From positions 62,001 to 126,000 of the forward strand of contig JAGCVI010000024.1 of NCBI GenBank assembly GCA_017962445.1: a DNA stretch of 64,000 nucleotides. Direction: 5' to 3'. Below, one piece after another: positions 16,387-24,372 of this stretch (the stretch's first letter is position 1; the number at the start of each line of letters is the position of its first letter). The DNA comes from Bacteroidales bacterium (lineage in GTDB: Bacteria; Bacteroidota; Bacteroidia; Bacteroidales; P3). The position numbers were made by a program, and so were the translations under genes. The notes under the pieces are model-generated. The model had not been told where the DNA came from, did no database searches, and saw nothing but the letters and a program-made list of their open reading frames with translations.

Positions 16387-17745
16387 TTATAAAGCCCATA
16401 ATATTAAACCTGTGGAGATAATAACACCACTGACAAATAAGTCGATAAGACAAAAGCCCATAATATCCTTTGCACTAAGGCGAGCAATTGCCAATGCCGG
16501 TAACGCCCAGAAAGGCTGGATGAGGTTAGTCCAAGCGTCGCCCCACGCAATAGCCATACCAGTAAGACCAGGATCCACACCAAGTTCGGCTCCTGCGTTG
16601 AACATGATCGGGGCCTGAATAGCCCAATGACCACCACCTGACGGAACAAACATATTGAGAACCGCAGCACAAACAAACGTCAGCAATGGATAGGTCACTG
16701 GCGAGGAAACACTTATACATGCGTTACTGATAACGTTGCCGAAACTTATACCGCTCTCCCCTACTCCTGTAATTATACCCATAATACCTGCATAGAATGG
16801 GAACTGCAAGATAATGCCTGCTGCACCTGACGCCGCTTTGCCAAAAGCACGGACATACGCAACAGGAGTCCCATGAAATAGAATTCCTAAAAACAGGAAA
16901 AGCATAATTACCGAACCTAAATCAAAAGAACCTCCGCGAAATCCTAGATTCATTATCATGTATGAAAAGCCCAGTAGAACAACCAATAAAGTGAGTAGTC
17001 TGCTGTTTTCGACACGCTCGGCAGGTGTTTTCTTGGACATTGTCTTTGTATCGATTGACGGAGAATCATCGACAAGCAGTTCTGGTTCGACAGTGACGAC
17101 CTTGTCGTCTTTGGGATGCATAAGAGAATTGACAACTGTTATTGCAATAATAACTAAAACCACCATTGCGATATTGATTGGATGCAAAACGGTCTGCGAG
17201 ACAGGTATTGCATCGACTATTGCACCGTTTGTAGCCTTTGCCAGATCGGAATTCGTTGCAAGTTTCAAAGGTACAGAGCCCGACAGACCTGCATGCCAGA
17301 CGACAAAACCACTATATGCGGAAGCAATGAGCAAACGATAGTCAACTCCACGCAAACGACGTGCAATTTCTTTTGCGAAGACCACTCCTACAATAAGACC
17401 GAAACCCCAATTCAACCAACAGGCCATGGATGAGACAACCGTCACCAAAGCGATTGCCGACACCGGCGTCTTGGGCAGCGATGCTAGGGCCGCAACGGCT
17501 CGTTTCAATGACGGCGCCGAAGCAAGCGCGGAGCCCGTAACCAAAACCAATGCCATCTGCATGGCAAACTCAAGTAGCCCCCATACTCCACCACCCCAGT
17601 TGGCAACGACTTCAACAGGTGTCTGCCTACATATAGGCATAGCCAATATGGCAGCAACAAAAGTCAGTAAGATAGCAAACAGGAATGGTTCAGGCATCCA
17701 TCGCTGGATGAGTTTTACAGAGCCGTTTATCAATTTCTGGAACAT
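16387..17745 (-). CDS. AtoE-type short-chain fatty acid transporter
   Basis: A 452-residue inner-membrane protein with about eleven helices, matching the AtoE/short-chain fatty acid transporter family: MPEPFLFAILLTFVAAILAM, WGGGVWGLLEFAMQMALV, CWLNWGFGLIVGVVFAKE, and NMFVPSGGGHWAIQAPI, the conserved signature near the C-terminus. In E. coli AtoE serves acetoacetate/butyrate use; direction of transport is not fixed by sequence. Given the lysine-to-butyrate genes at 1911-5043, butyrate or related acid export is plausible here. It is followed at nine bases by the MBL lipoprotein. A repeat-like AT-rich leader precedes the start. Confidence 0.88.
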   Translation of the reverse strand: MFQKLINGSVKLIQRWMPEPFLFAILLTFVAAILAMPICRQTPVEVVANWGGGVWGLLEFAMQMALVLVTGSALASAPSLKRAVAALASLPKTPVSAIALVTVVSSMACWLNWGFGLIVGVVFAKEIARRLRGVDYRLLIASAYSGFVVWHAGLSGSVPLKLATNSDLAKATNGAIVDAIPVSQTVLHPINIAMVVLVIIAITVVNSLMHPKDDKVVTVEPELLVDDSPSIDTKTMSKKTPAERVENSRLLTLLVVLLGFSYMIMNLGFRGGSFDLGSVIMLFLFLGILFHGTPVAYVRAFGKAASGAAGIILQFPFYAGIMGIITGVGESGISFGNVISNACISVSSPVTYPLLTFVCAAVLNMFVPSGGGHWAIQAPIMFNAGAELGVDPGLTGMAIAWGDAWTNLIQPFWALPALAIARLSAKDIMGFCLIDLFVSGVIISTGLILWAL

Positions 17746-17748
17746 TGG

Positions 17749-17777
17749 TAGCTTTAAAGTTTAAGAGTTTGAGATTA
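17749..17777 (-). repeat. Degenerate TTTAAAGTTTAAGAGTTT leader of the AtoE-type gene
   Basis: Three imperfect TTTAAAG/TTTAAGAG units lie directly upstream of the start codon, similar in style to the leaders at 3395-3432 and 19526-19570. Confidence 0.3.
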
Positions 17778-17837
17778 TAGCGGTAGAAGTTATTATTAAT
17801 GAGACAGTCTTTTTACAAGTAACTGTAATCGTTAGAG

Positions 17838-18470
17838 TTATTTATTTAGCAATGGTGCCAGCAGGCGAATAAACACGTCACGTCGAACAATGCGATAATG
17901 TTGCTGGTAGGTTTTGTTGAACAGTTCGCTGTGATGTAATGCGTATCCACCTTCCGACAGAAGTTTGTCTATATATTCCCTGTCGCTCTCGAAATTCAGA
18001 GGCCGCGGATAGACATCCTCTAGGCATCGCAACAGCGAAGACCATCGTTCTTTCCACATGGAAAGCATGGCGATGTCATCAGTGTTCTTACGGTTGCTAT
18101 GCAACATAGCTGATACAAGAGTTCCTATGGGTATGACCCCAAGACGTACATAGTTAATGTCAACACGTACATAATCGCCCTTCAACGTAAGAGGATAAAC
18201 AAAAGGCGGATGCTGCCAGTGAGATGGGTCGGTATTGGCTATCTCGCTTTCGATGTAACGAATAGCGGCAATAGAATCACTCATAATATGTTCCAATCCG
18301 AAATAGTCCTGAAAGCAGAACTTATAGACATCTCTCAACTGCGACTGCGGATAACGCCACATATAATCCTGTAAAAGGCGTGTATCCACGCTGTCATTCT
18401 GACCTCTTGCATTATGCAACACCATGAACGACAATAATAAAGTTATATATATTCTTATCCTATACACCAT
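17838..18470 (-). CDS. Exported protein of unknown function overlapping tatC
   Basis: A 210-residue protein with a signal peptide (RIRIYITLLLSFMVLHNARG-Q). The mature part is mixed helical and charged, with many tryptophans and tyrosines (DYMWRYPQSQLRDVYKFCFQDYFGLEH). I do not recognise the family. The start codon lies inside the end of tatC in another frame (11-base overlap), so translation is probably coupled to TatC. It carries no twin-arginine motif itself. Its tie to tatC suggests a periplasmic role near the Tat system or simply a shared transcript. No stop-adjacent terminator is evident. Confidence 0.75.
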   Translation of the reverse strand: MVYRIRIYITLLLSFMVLHNARGQNDSVDTRLLQDYMWRYPQSQLRDVYKFCFQDYFGLEHIMSDSIAAIRYIESEIANTDPSHWQHPPFVYPLTLKGDYVRVDINYVRLGVIPIGTLVSAMLHSNRKNTDDIAMLSMWKERWSSLLRCLEDVYPRPLNFESDREYIDKLLSEGGYALHHSELFNKTYQQHYRIVRRDVFIRLLAPLLNK

Positions 18471-19224
18471 CTATTTCTTTCCTTTCGTTCCGTGCAACTA
18501 CAGTGATACTTAATTCATATAAAAGATATATCGGCAAGGCAACTACAGTGAGTGTGAAAGCGTCACCTGTAGGGGTAATAACAGCAGCGAGGATAAGTAT
18601 CGCCACGATTGCATGTCGTCGGAACTTACGCATCGAAGCAGCACTAAGCAATCCCAACCGTCCCAACAACCAGCAGGCAATCGGCAGTTCAAACAGCAAT
18701 CCCATCATAAAGAGGAGCATCATAAACACCGAAATATACGAGCTCAACGAAATCACATTTGGCACGTCGGCCTGCACCTGATAAGTACCAAGAAAACGGA
18801 AAGTAAGCGGAAAAATAACGAAATAGCTCAACATCACTCCGCTAAGGAAGAGAAGGTAGCCCGTTGTGACAGCTTTGATGGTCAGGCGGCGTTCATTGTT
18901 GTAAAGGGCTGGACTGACAAACCTGAAAAGGATAAACAGAATATATGGTGAAACGACAAACGCTGCCGCCCAGAGCGACATTTTAATGTGAATGATGAAT
19001 TGTTGAGCAAGCTCAATGTTAATCATTTCAATCTGGAACGCTGGCAACGAACCAACCACATTCTCCATCAACCTATATGTAACGAAGTCTGAATTCTTCG
19101 GAGCCAGGATGACAGCAAAGAGAGGATCCTTTAGCAAGAATGCTGCAATAGCACAGAGAAATACTGCAATCACTATTCGTAATAAGCAACCCCGTAGTTC
19201 GTCAAGATGTTCCCAAAAGGTCAT
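18460..19224 (-). CDS. tatC: Sec-independent protein translocase TatC
   Basis: A 254-residue, six-helix membrane protein that recognises twin-arginine signal peptides. The N-terminal MTFWEHLDELRGCLLR is the TatC hallmark (HLxELRxR region contacting the RR motif), and FVSPALYNNERR fits the conserved FxxPGLxxxER loop. TatA is encoded 94 bases upstream, and an RREFLK-bearing substrate is the next gene beyond that. The overlap with the downstream exported unknown implies coupled translation. Bacteroidota usually need only TatA and TatC, as here; no TatB is visible. Confidence 0.95.
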   Translation of the reverse strand: MTFWEHLDELRGCLLRIVIAVFLCAIAAFLLKDPLFAVILAPKNSDFVTYRLMENVVGSLPAFQIEMINIELAQQFIIHIKMSLWAAAFVVSPYILFILFRFVSPALYNNERRLTIKAVTTGYLLFLSGVMLSYFVIFPLTFRFLGTYQVQADVPNVISLSSYISVFMMLLFMMGLLFELPIACWLLGRLGLLSAASMRKFRRHAIVAILILAAVITPTGDAFTLTVVALPIYLLYELSITVVARNERKEIDGV

Positions 19225-19318
19225 AGGTAATTGCAGATAATAATATGCTGATGAACTGATGTGTCTAAATTATTAAAGCACACCATACCAACAACAAACG
19301 TGTCAGTATATCAAAAAA

Positions 19319-19516
19319 TCAGTTCTCAGACTTCTTTTCTTCTTTCTCGGTTTTCTTTTCTCCGTTCTCTTCGATGCCATTCATTCCGTCCTTGAAACTC
19401 TTCACGCCCTTGCCCATGCCACGCATAAGTTCGGGAATTTTCTTGCCACCAAAAAGGAGCAAAACAACAAGCACTATGACGACAATTTCTGTTGTACCAA
19501 TAGTCAATAGAGTCAT
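19319..19516 (-). CDS. tatA: Twin-arginine translocase subunit TatA
   Basis: A 65-residue protein with one N-terminal helix ([16 protein letters not shown]), the [23 protein letters not shown] amphipathic segment in two adjoining parts, and a charged KE-rich tail. TatA assembles into the protein-conducting structure with TatC. It precedes tatC in the same direction. Upstream is a long AT-rich leader with degenerate TTTTAAGGG repeats and then the Tat substrate gene 80 bases away. Confidence 0.95.
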   Translation of the reverse strand: MTLLTIGTTEIVVIVLVVLLLFGGKKIPELMRGMGKGVKSFKDGMNGIEENGEKKTEKEEKKSEN

Positions 19517-19525
19517 GATATTATC

Positions 19526-19570
19526 GAGGTTTTAATGGTTTTATATTTTAAGGGTTTTAAAGTTTTAGGA
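19526..19570 (-). repeat. Degenerate GGTTTTAA repeats in the tatA leader
   Basis: On the plus strand about five imperfect units of GGTTTTA(A) lie just upstream of the tatA start. The coding strand is therefore A/C-rich and unlikely to fold. Same style as the kamE leader. Confidence 0.45.
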
Positions 19571-19596
19571 CTTATTACAGGTTTTCCTCATTTCGC

Positions 19597-21033
19597 TCAC
19601 AAAGTACTCTGCTTCAATTCCTCCACATAGTCGTTGATACGAGTCATCTGTTCTGGAATATTGATTTGCTGAGGACAAATGGAACATTTGTTACAGCCTA
19701 TGCAGTGATCTGCCTGACGGTACGATGGCACGGCCCTGTCATATCCTACAAGGAAAGCTCTGCGTGCCTGGCGGTATAGCTTCTTTTCCTTAGACGAGAA
19801 ACCTTCCTTCTCATACATAACAAGACCTTCGTTGAGGCATTTGTTGTAGTGGGCGAAGATGGCGGGAATATCGATACCATATGGACAAGGCATGCAGTAT
19901 TTGCAGCCTGTACAAGGTATTATTCGGAGATTGTCACCATCCTCGCTGACACCGGCATAGACATCAGCAATATCCTTCAGAAGTGCCAATTCCTCAGCAT
20001 CAAGCGGCTTATGCGGTGAATAGGTGCGTATATTGTCCTGAAGATGTTCCATATAAGTCATACCACTGAGAACGGTGAGAATCCGCGGCTGGTTTCCCGC
20101 GAACCGGAAAGCCCACGACGCTATGGATACATCTGGGTTCTGCTGTTTCAGCATCTCAGCGCAATGCTGAGGAAGATTAGCCAGCTGACCGCCAAGGAGT
20201 GGCTCCATAACGAAAACCGGGATGTTCAATGCTTCAAGTCGGCTATATAGATATTCCGATGGAGTATTGCGTTCGTTCATCTTCTTCGCATGCTTCCAGT
20301 CCACATAGTTGTGCTGAATCAGCACATGGTCCCAATGATACTTGTCGTTGTTGTCGAGCAGATAGTCAAACACCGTTACATCACCGTGATACGAAAAACC
20401 AAGATTGTGGATGTGTCCTTTTTCTCGTTCCTCGAGCAGGAAATCAAGCATTCCATTATCAATAAAACGTTGCTTGAAACACTCCATTGCATCAAGTCCG
20501 TCGTCGGGACGCGACATGCCAATGCCGTGCAGCATATAGTAGTCAAGGTGGTCTACCTGAAGCTCTTTTTTTGAGTTTTCATATAGTTTCATGCTTTCTT
20601 CACGCGACCACTGGTCCGGCGAGAAATTGGATAGCTTAGTGCTGACATAAAACTTGTCGCGGCTGTGACGGCTGAGGGCAATTCCTACAGCGTGTTCTGA
20701 ATGGCCTTTACAATAAGGAGGCGCTGTATCGAAGAGGTTCACACCGTGTTCAATAGCATAGTCAACCAGCTGATTTATGGCCTCTTGATCAAGTTCCTGG
20801 TCTTGGTCGCGACCACTCTGGCCATCAATGGTCGGGAAGCGCATACAGCCGTATCCGAGCAACGAGACTTTCTCACCATGCAAATTTTCGCGCATGGACA
20901 TCTGACCGACTGGTACCTCGCCAAGAGTGAGTCCTTCCGCCTTGGTCTGGTTGTTAGGGGCACAACCAACAGCCACTGCTGCTGTGGCCAGCGAACCAGC
21001 ACCAAGTGTTTTTAGAAACTCTCGTCTATTCAT
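19597..21033 (-). CDS. Tat-exported aldo/keto reductase with two [4Fe-4S] clusters
   Basis: A 478-residue oxidoreductase. The N-terminus MNRREFLKTLGAGSLATAA is a textbook twin-arginine signal; the following VGC could also be a lipobox. Residues about 50-340 form an aldo/keto reductase barrel, with the DTAPPYCKG tyrosine, STKL lysine and YYMLHGIG histidine of the catalytic set. The C-terminal part has two ferredoxin motifs, CTGCKYCMPCPYGI and CIGCNKCSICPQ, so it probably passes electrons between a small carbonyl/alcohol substrate and an external donor. Folded cofactor insertion explains the Tat route, and tatA-tatC lie directly downstream. The substrate is unknown. Confidence 0.92.
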   Translation of the reverse strand: MNRREFLKTLGAGSLATAAVAVGCAPNNQTKAEGLTLGEVPVGQMSMRENLHGEKVSLLGYGCMRFPTIDGQSGRDQDQELDQEAINQLVDYAIEHGVNLFDTAPPYCKGHSEHAVGIALSRHSRDKFYVSTKLSNFSPDQWSREESMKLYENSKKELQVDHLDYYMLHGIGMSRPDDGLDAMECFKQRFIDNGMLDFLLEEREKGHIHNLGFSYHGDVTVFDYLLDNNDKYHWDHVLIQHNYVDWKHAKKMNERNTPSEYLYSRLEALNIPVFVMEPLLGGQLANLPQHCAEMLKQQNPDVSIASWAFRFAGNQPRILTVLSGMTYMEHLQDNIRTYSPHKPLDAEELALLKDIADVYAGVSEDGDNLRIIPCTGCKYCMPCPYGIDIPAIFAHYNKCLNEGLVMYEKEGFSSKEKKLYRQARRAFLVGYDRAVPSYRQADHCIGCNKCSICPQQINIPEQMTRINDYVEELKQSTL

Positions 21034-21087
21034 TTACCTAGGGTTGAATGGGTTATATTTACTACTTACAAATCAAGTATTCCTTAT

Positions 21088-21825
21088 TTAAAACGGTGTG
21101 AAGTCGAAGGGGTAGCTCTGGATATGGCTGCCAAAGAGAGCGTTTTCATAAAAAATTGCACTTCCGTAAGGAGCACCGAAATAGAGAGGACCGAGAGCTC
21201 CAGTACGGTCATTAACGACCGTCATGTGGAAATCAATATAGTTGTTATCGCCAAGACGATAGCGCATCGAGGCTGTGAATGCAGTGGCATCAATATTTAC
21301 ATAACCGTCTGTACAGAACCATGGGTTAAATATTGCTGCCGAGGCCAACTGTCCGCCAACATGCATAAGCGACGCAGCTATCCATAGGCGGTCGTTTGCC
21401 TTGTACGCTGCTGAAACGTTGACCATGCCAGCCATTGCACCCGAGGGATTGCGTAGTGGCGCCAGATTGCGAGCCTCGAGACCGCGCAGGCTGTAGTTGC
21501 CAGATGATAGAGAATAGCTATTGATAGCAGCCACCGAACCTTTAACCACCAGACGGTCATTGGGACGGTAGACAAACGAAGGTTTTACGGCAAAAAGCGA
21601 TGCTGAAGAGTACGAAGAGCCAATAATAGAAGAGCCGAGAGAGAGATGGAAATCCCACACATTACCTGCGGCGGTGGTTCGAGAAAAATCAAGAGGCAGT
21701 TTGTCCTGATTATGGGCGAATACAATGTCGTCCGACGCCATAGCCACCGTGTCGTCGGTTTGAGCTTGCAATGCACCTACAAAAGGGAAGAGCAATAACA
21801 ATAATATGACTATGTTTCTTTTCAT
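21088..21825 (-). CDS. Exported outer-membrane-type protein, unknown function
   Basis: A 245-residue protein. I use the ATG at 21825, which gives a good signal peptide (KRNIVILLLLLFPFVGALQA-Q); the frame continues seven codons to a GTG without need. The mature sequence is rich in glycine, serine and aromatic residues in alternating strands (VWDFHLSLGSSIIGSSYSS, LWIAASLMHVGGQL) and ends FTPF, typical of small outer-membrane barrels. No family is recognised. It lies 65 bases downstream of hflX and 54 bases upstream of the Tat-exported reductase, within a long minus-strand run. Confidence 0.7.
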   Translation of the reverse strand: MKRNIVILLLLLFPFVGALQAQTDDTVAMASDDIVFAHNQDKLPLDFSRTTAAGNVWDFHLSLGSSIIGSSYSSASLFAVKPSFVYRPNDRLVVKGSVAAINSYSLSSGNYSLRGLEARNLAPLRNPSGAMAGMVNVSAAYKANDRLWIAASLMHVGGQLASAAIFNPWFCTDGYVNIDATAFTASMRYRLGDNNYIDFHMTVVNDRTGALGPLYFGAPYGSAIFYENALFGSHIQSYPFDFTPF

Positions 21826-21890
21826 TAGATAAATATAACGGAACACTTTTGTTTTTATTGTGCCATATGGTATGGTTTTTCTATTTCCGT

Positions 21891-23078
21891 TTAGTAAAGA
21901 AAATTATTGTAAGGATAACGGATTGCATGTATACGCTTCACGTGTTCATAAAGCATGTCACGGAGTGTGTCAATATTGGCTCTTGAGGCTGCCGAGATAA
22001 ATACTGTAGACATGTCGTTGATTTTAGACATCCACGAGTTCTGCAACATCTCAAGAGTCATGTTTTCCTTGGTCATTGGAGACAAATCGTCGTCATCTTT
22101 TTTCACATAAGTATAAGCGTCAATTTTGTTGAATACCAAAATTGTGGGCTTGTCGGCTGCACCTATTTCCTGCAAGGTGCGATTAACAGAGTCTATCTGC
22201 TGTTCATGGTCAGGATGGGATATGTCAACGACATGAAGAAGGAGGTCGGCCTCACGAACCTCGTCAAGAGTGGACTTAAAGGACTCGACGAGTCCGTGTG
22301 GTAACTTGCGTATAAAGCCGACAGTATCGGTGAGGAGAAAAGGAAGATTGCCAATGACCACTTTACGGACGGTGGTGTCAAGAGTAGCGAAAAGTTTGTT
22401 TTCAGCAAAAACATCGGACTTGGAAAGGAGATTCATGAGGGTAGACTTGCCGACATTTGTGTAGCCGACGAGGGCTACTCGAACGAGACTCTCACGATTT
22501 TTGCGCTGCTGTATCTTCTGCTTGTCAACATCTTTCAGGCGTTGCTTTAGGAGCGTTATTTTCTCGGTGATGAGGCGACGGTCGGTCTCGATCTGCGACT
22601 CACCTGGACCGCGCATACCGATACCTCCTCGCTGCCGCTCAAGGTGAGTCCACATGCGGGTAAGGCGCGGCAGCATATACTGGAGCTGTGCAAGTTCTAC
22701 CTGGGTTTTGGCTATAGAAGTACGTGCACGTTTGGCAAAGATGTCGAGGATTAATGTAGTACGGTCAAGGATACGACAATTGAAAGCCTTCTCAAGGTTG
22801 CGGAGCTGTGCCGGGGAGAGTTCGTCATCAAATACAATAATATCAGCCTCTAGAGCATTTTTATATTCCACCACTTCTTCAAGTTTACCGCTGCCGATGT
22901 AAGTGCGACTGTCTGGTCGTTCAAGGTTCTGAATAACTGTTTTTACGGAAACACCACCAGCAGTCTCAAGCAGAAAGGCAAGCTCGGAAAGACACTCTCT
23001 GGTGCGTTCCATGGTTGTTTTCGCATCACAGACAGATACGAGTATTGCGCGTTCAGGTATAGGATCAGTGGAAATCAA
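21891..23078 (-). CDS. hflX: GTPase HflX
   Basis: A 395-residue ribosome-associated GTPase that splits stalled or heat-damaged 70S ribosomes. The N-terminal domain contains TYIGSGKLEEV and the glycine-rich GGIGMRGPGESQIETDRR; the G domain has VGYTNVGKSTLMNLL, DTVGF and NKID. The open frame has no ATG before the conserved ERAILVSV segment: the first in-frame methionine lies at codon 23. The most likely start is the TTG at 23078, since a stop lies 21 bases upstream of it. An unusual initiation codon here may keep expression low. It follows the glycosyltransferase gene by 55 bases. Confidence 0.93.
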   Translation of the reverse strand: MISTDPIPERAILVSVCDAKTTMERTRECLSELAFLLETAGGVSVKTVIQNLERPDSRTYIGSGKLEEVVEYKNALEADIIVFDDELSPAQLRNLEKAFNCRILDRTTLILDIFAKRARTSIAKTQVELAQLQYMLPRLTRMWTHLERQRGGIGMRGPGESQIETDRRLITEKITLLKQRLKDVDKQKIQQRKNRESLVRVALVGYTNVGKSTLMNLLSKSDVFAENKLFATLDTTVRKVVIGNLPFLLTDTVGFIRKLPHGLVESFKSTLDEVREADLLLHVVDISHPDHEQQIDSVNRTLQEIGAADKPTILVFNKIDAYTYVKKDDDDLSPMTKENMTLEMLQNSWMSKINDMSTVFISAASRANIDTLRDMLYEHVKRIHAIRYPYNNFLY

Positions 23079-23133
23079 GATATATAAATTGACAAATTAA
23101 TAAGACGATAAAAGTGTAAGCAGAATCCAGAGG

Positions 23134-24345
23134 CTAATCTTCAAATTCGTCGTAGACTTGAGTAGATTGATGATGGGATGAAACTGCCACAGAGAGAATT
23201 TGTTCAAGTTGTCGGCCTGCGCTCTCCCATGAAAAATTGCTGCGTACGAAGGAGTATGCGTTTTCGACAAGAGTGTCGCACAATTCTTTGTCGTCAAGGA
23301 GCCGTAGGATAGCGTCAGCAATACTCTTGGCATCATCGCCAATAAGCAGATGTGTACCATCAACAGCTCCAAGGGAAGCATTGGCAACTGATGTTGTGAC
23401 ACAGGGGATACGCATAGACATAGCTTCAAGCAGCTTGTTTTGGAGACCAGAACCTATGCGCATAGGGGCGACAAAAACACGTGATTGAGCGTAGCTAGGA
23501 CGAATGTCTGGAACCGAACCGGACACGGTGACCAGTCGGCTAGCAAGCTGACGCACGGATGGTTTTGGTGTCGCTCCAGCCAAGAGCAGACGCGTCTCAG
23601 GTCGACTCTGCCAAACAAGAGGCATTACCTGGTTGACGAGGAAGCGCGATGCGTCAATATTGGGCTGATACTGCATATTGCCACAGAATACTATGTCATA
23701 TTGTTTTTCTATATCCAAAGGCTTGAAATAGTCAAAGTCGACCCCGTTGCGCAGAATATGAACGACAGTATCCTTGCGTTGGGGTATTGCTTCGCTATCA
23801 GGCTCAGAAATAATGGTTGCAGTATCGAAGATGCGTGTGGCGTTATATTCAGCAGAGCGTAGCATTTTGAACTCGTAATGCATGGCAAAATATGCGAGTC
23901 CACGACGACCACGCATCCTGCGTTCAAGGTTCATGGAAAGAGCATCCTGGAAATCGATGATCTTTGGCAGGTCAGAATGTGCAGCGTATTTCATGGTGCG
24001 AACCATCTGTGAGAAAATGACATCGGGGGCAACGCGGGTTTCAAACTTGCGGTAAGAGGCACGAGCCTTGCGTGAAGTCCAATAGCCTATCTGCATGGAA
24101 CGGATACTGAAAAAGGAGCGCACGACATTGAAGAGGGCAATAAAACGATAGATCCTAGCGATACAGATATCCTTGCAGTAGGTCTGCATCTGCTGTATGT
24201 CTGTATCAGAAACCTTGTTGTGAGAGACCGCAAAGAGATAGACATCGTTGTTTGCGGAGAGGGTACGTATCAGATGGTAAGCACGGAGTTTGTCGCCTTT
24301 TTCAAGTGGAAATGGAAATCGGGGAAGTATGACGAGAATTTTCAT
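23134..24345 (-). CDS. GT4-type glycosyltransferase
   Basis: A 403-residue glycosyltransferase of the GT-B fold. The N-terminal domain starts MKILVILPRFPFPLEKGDKLRAYHL; the C-terminal donor domain has DIVFCGNMQYQPNIDASRFL, and RVFVAPMRIGSGLQNKLLEAMSMRIPCVTT split across two strings covers the GSGxxxKxxEAM nucleotide-sugar site with its glutamate. Such enzymes build surface polysaccharides or lipid-linked glycans; acceptor and sugar are unknown. It is isolated from any polysaccharide locus and sits between parC and hflX, 27 bases after parC. Confidence 0.87.
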   Translation of the reverse strand: MKILVILPRFPFPLEKGDKLRAYHLIRTLSANNDVYLFAVSHNKVSDTDIQQMQTYCKDICIARIYRFIALFNVVRSFFSIRSMQIGYWTSRKARASYRKFETRVAPDVIFSQMVRTMKYAAHSDLPKIIDFQDALSMNLERRMRGRRGLAYFAMHYEFKMLRSAEYNATRIFDTATIISEPDSEAIPQRKDTVVHILRNGVDFDYFKPLDIEKQYDIVFCGNMQYQPNIDASRFLVNQVMPLVWQSRPETRLLLAGATPKPSVRQLASRLVTVSGSVPDIRPSYAQSRVFVAPMRIGSGLQNKLLEAMSMRIPCVTTSVANASLGAVDGTHLLIGDDAKSIADAILRLLDDKELCDTLVENAYSFVRSNFSWESAGRQLEQILSVAVSSHHQSTQVYDEFED

Positions 24346-24372
24346 TGGTGAGTTATCGTAAATGGTGAATGG

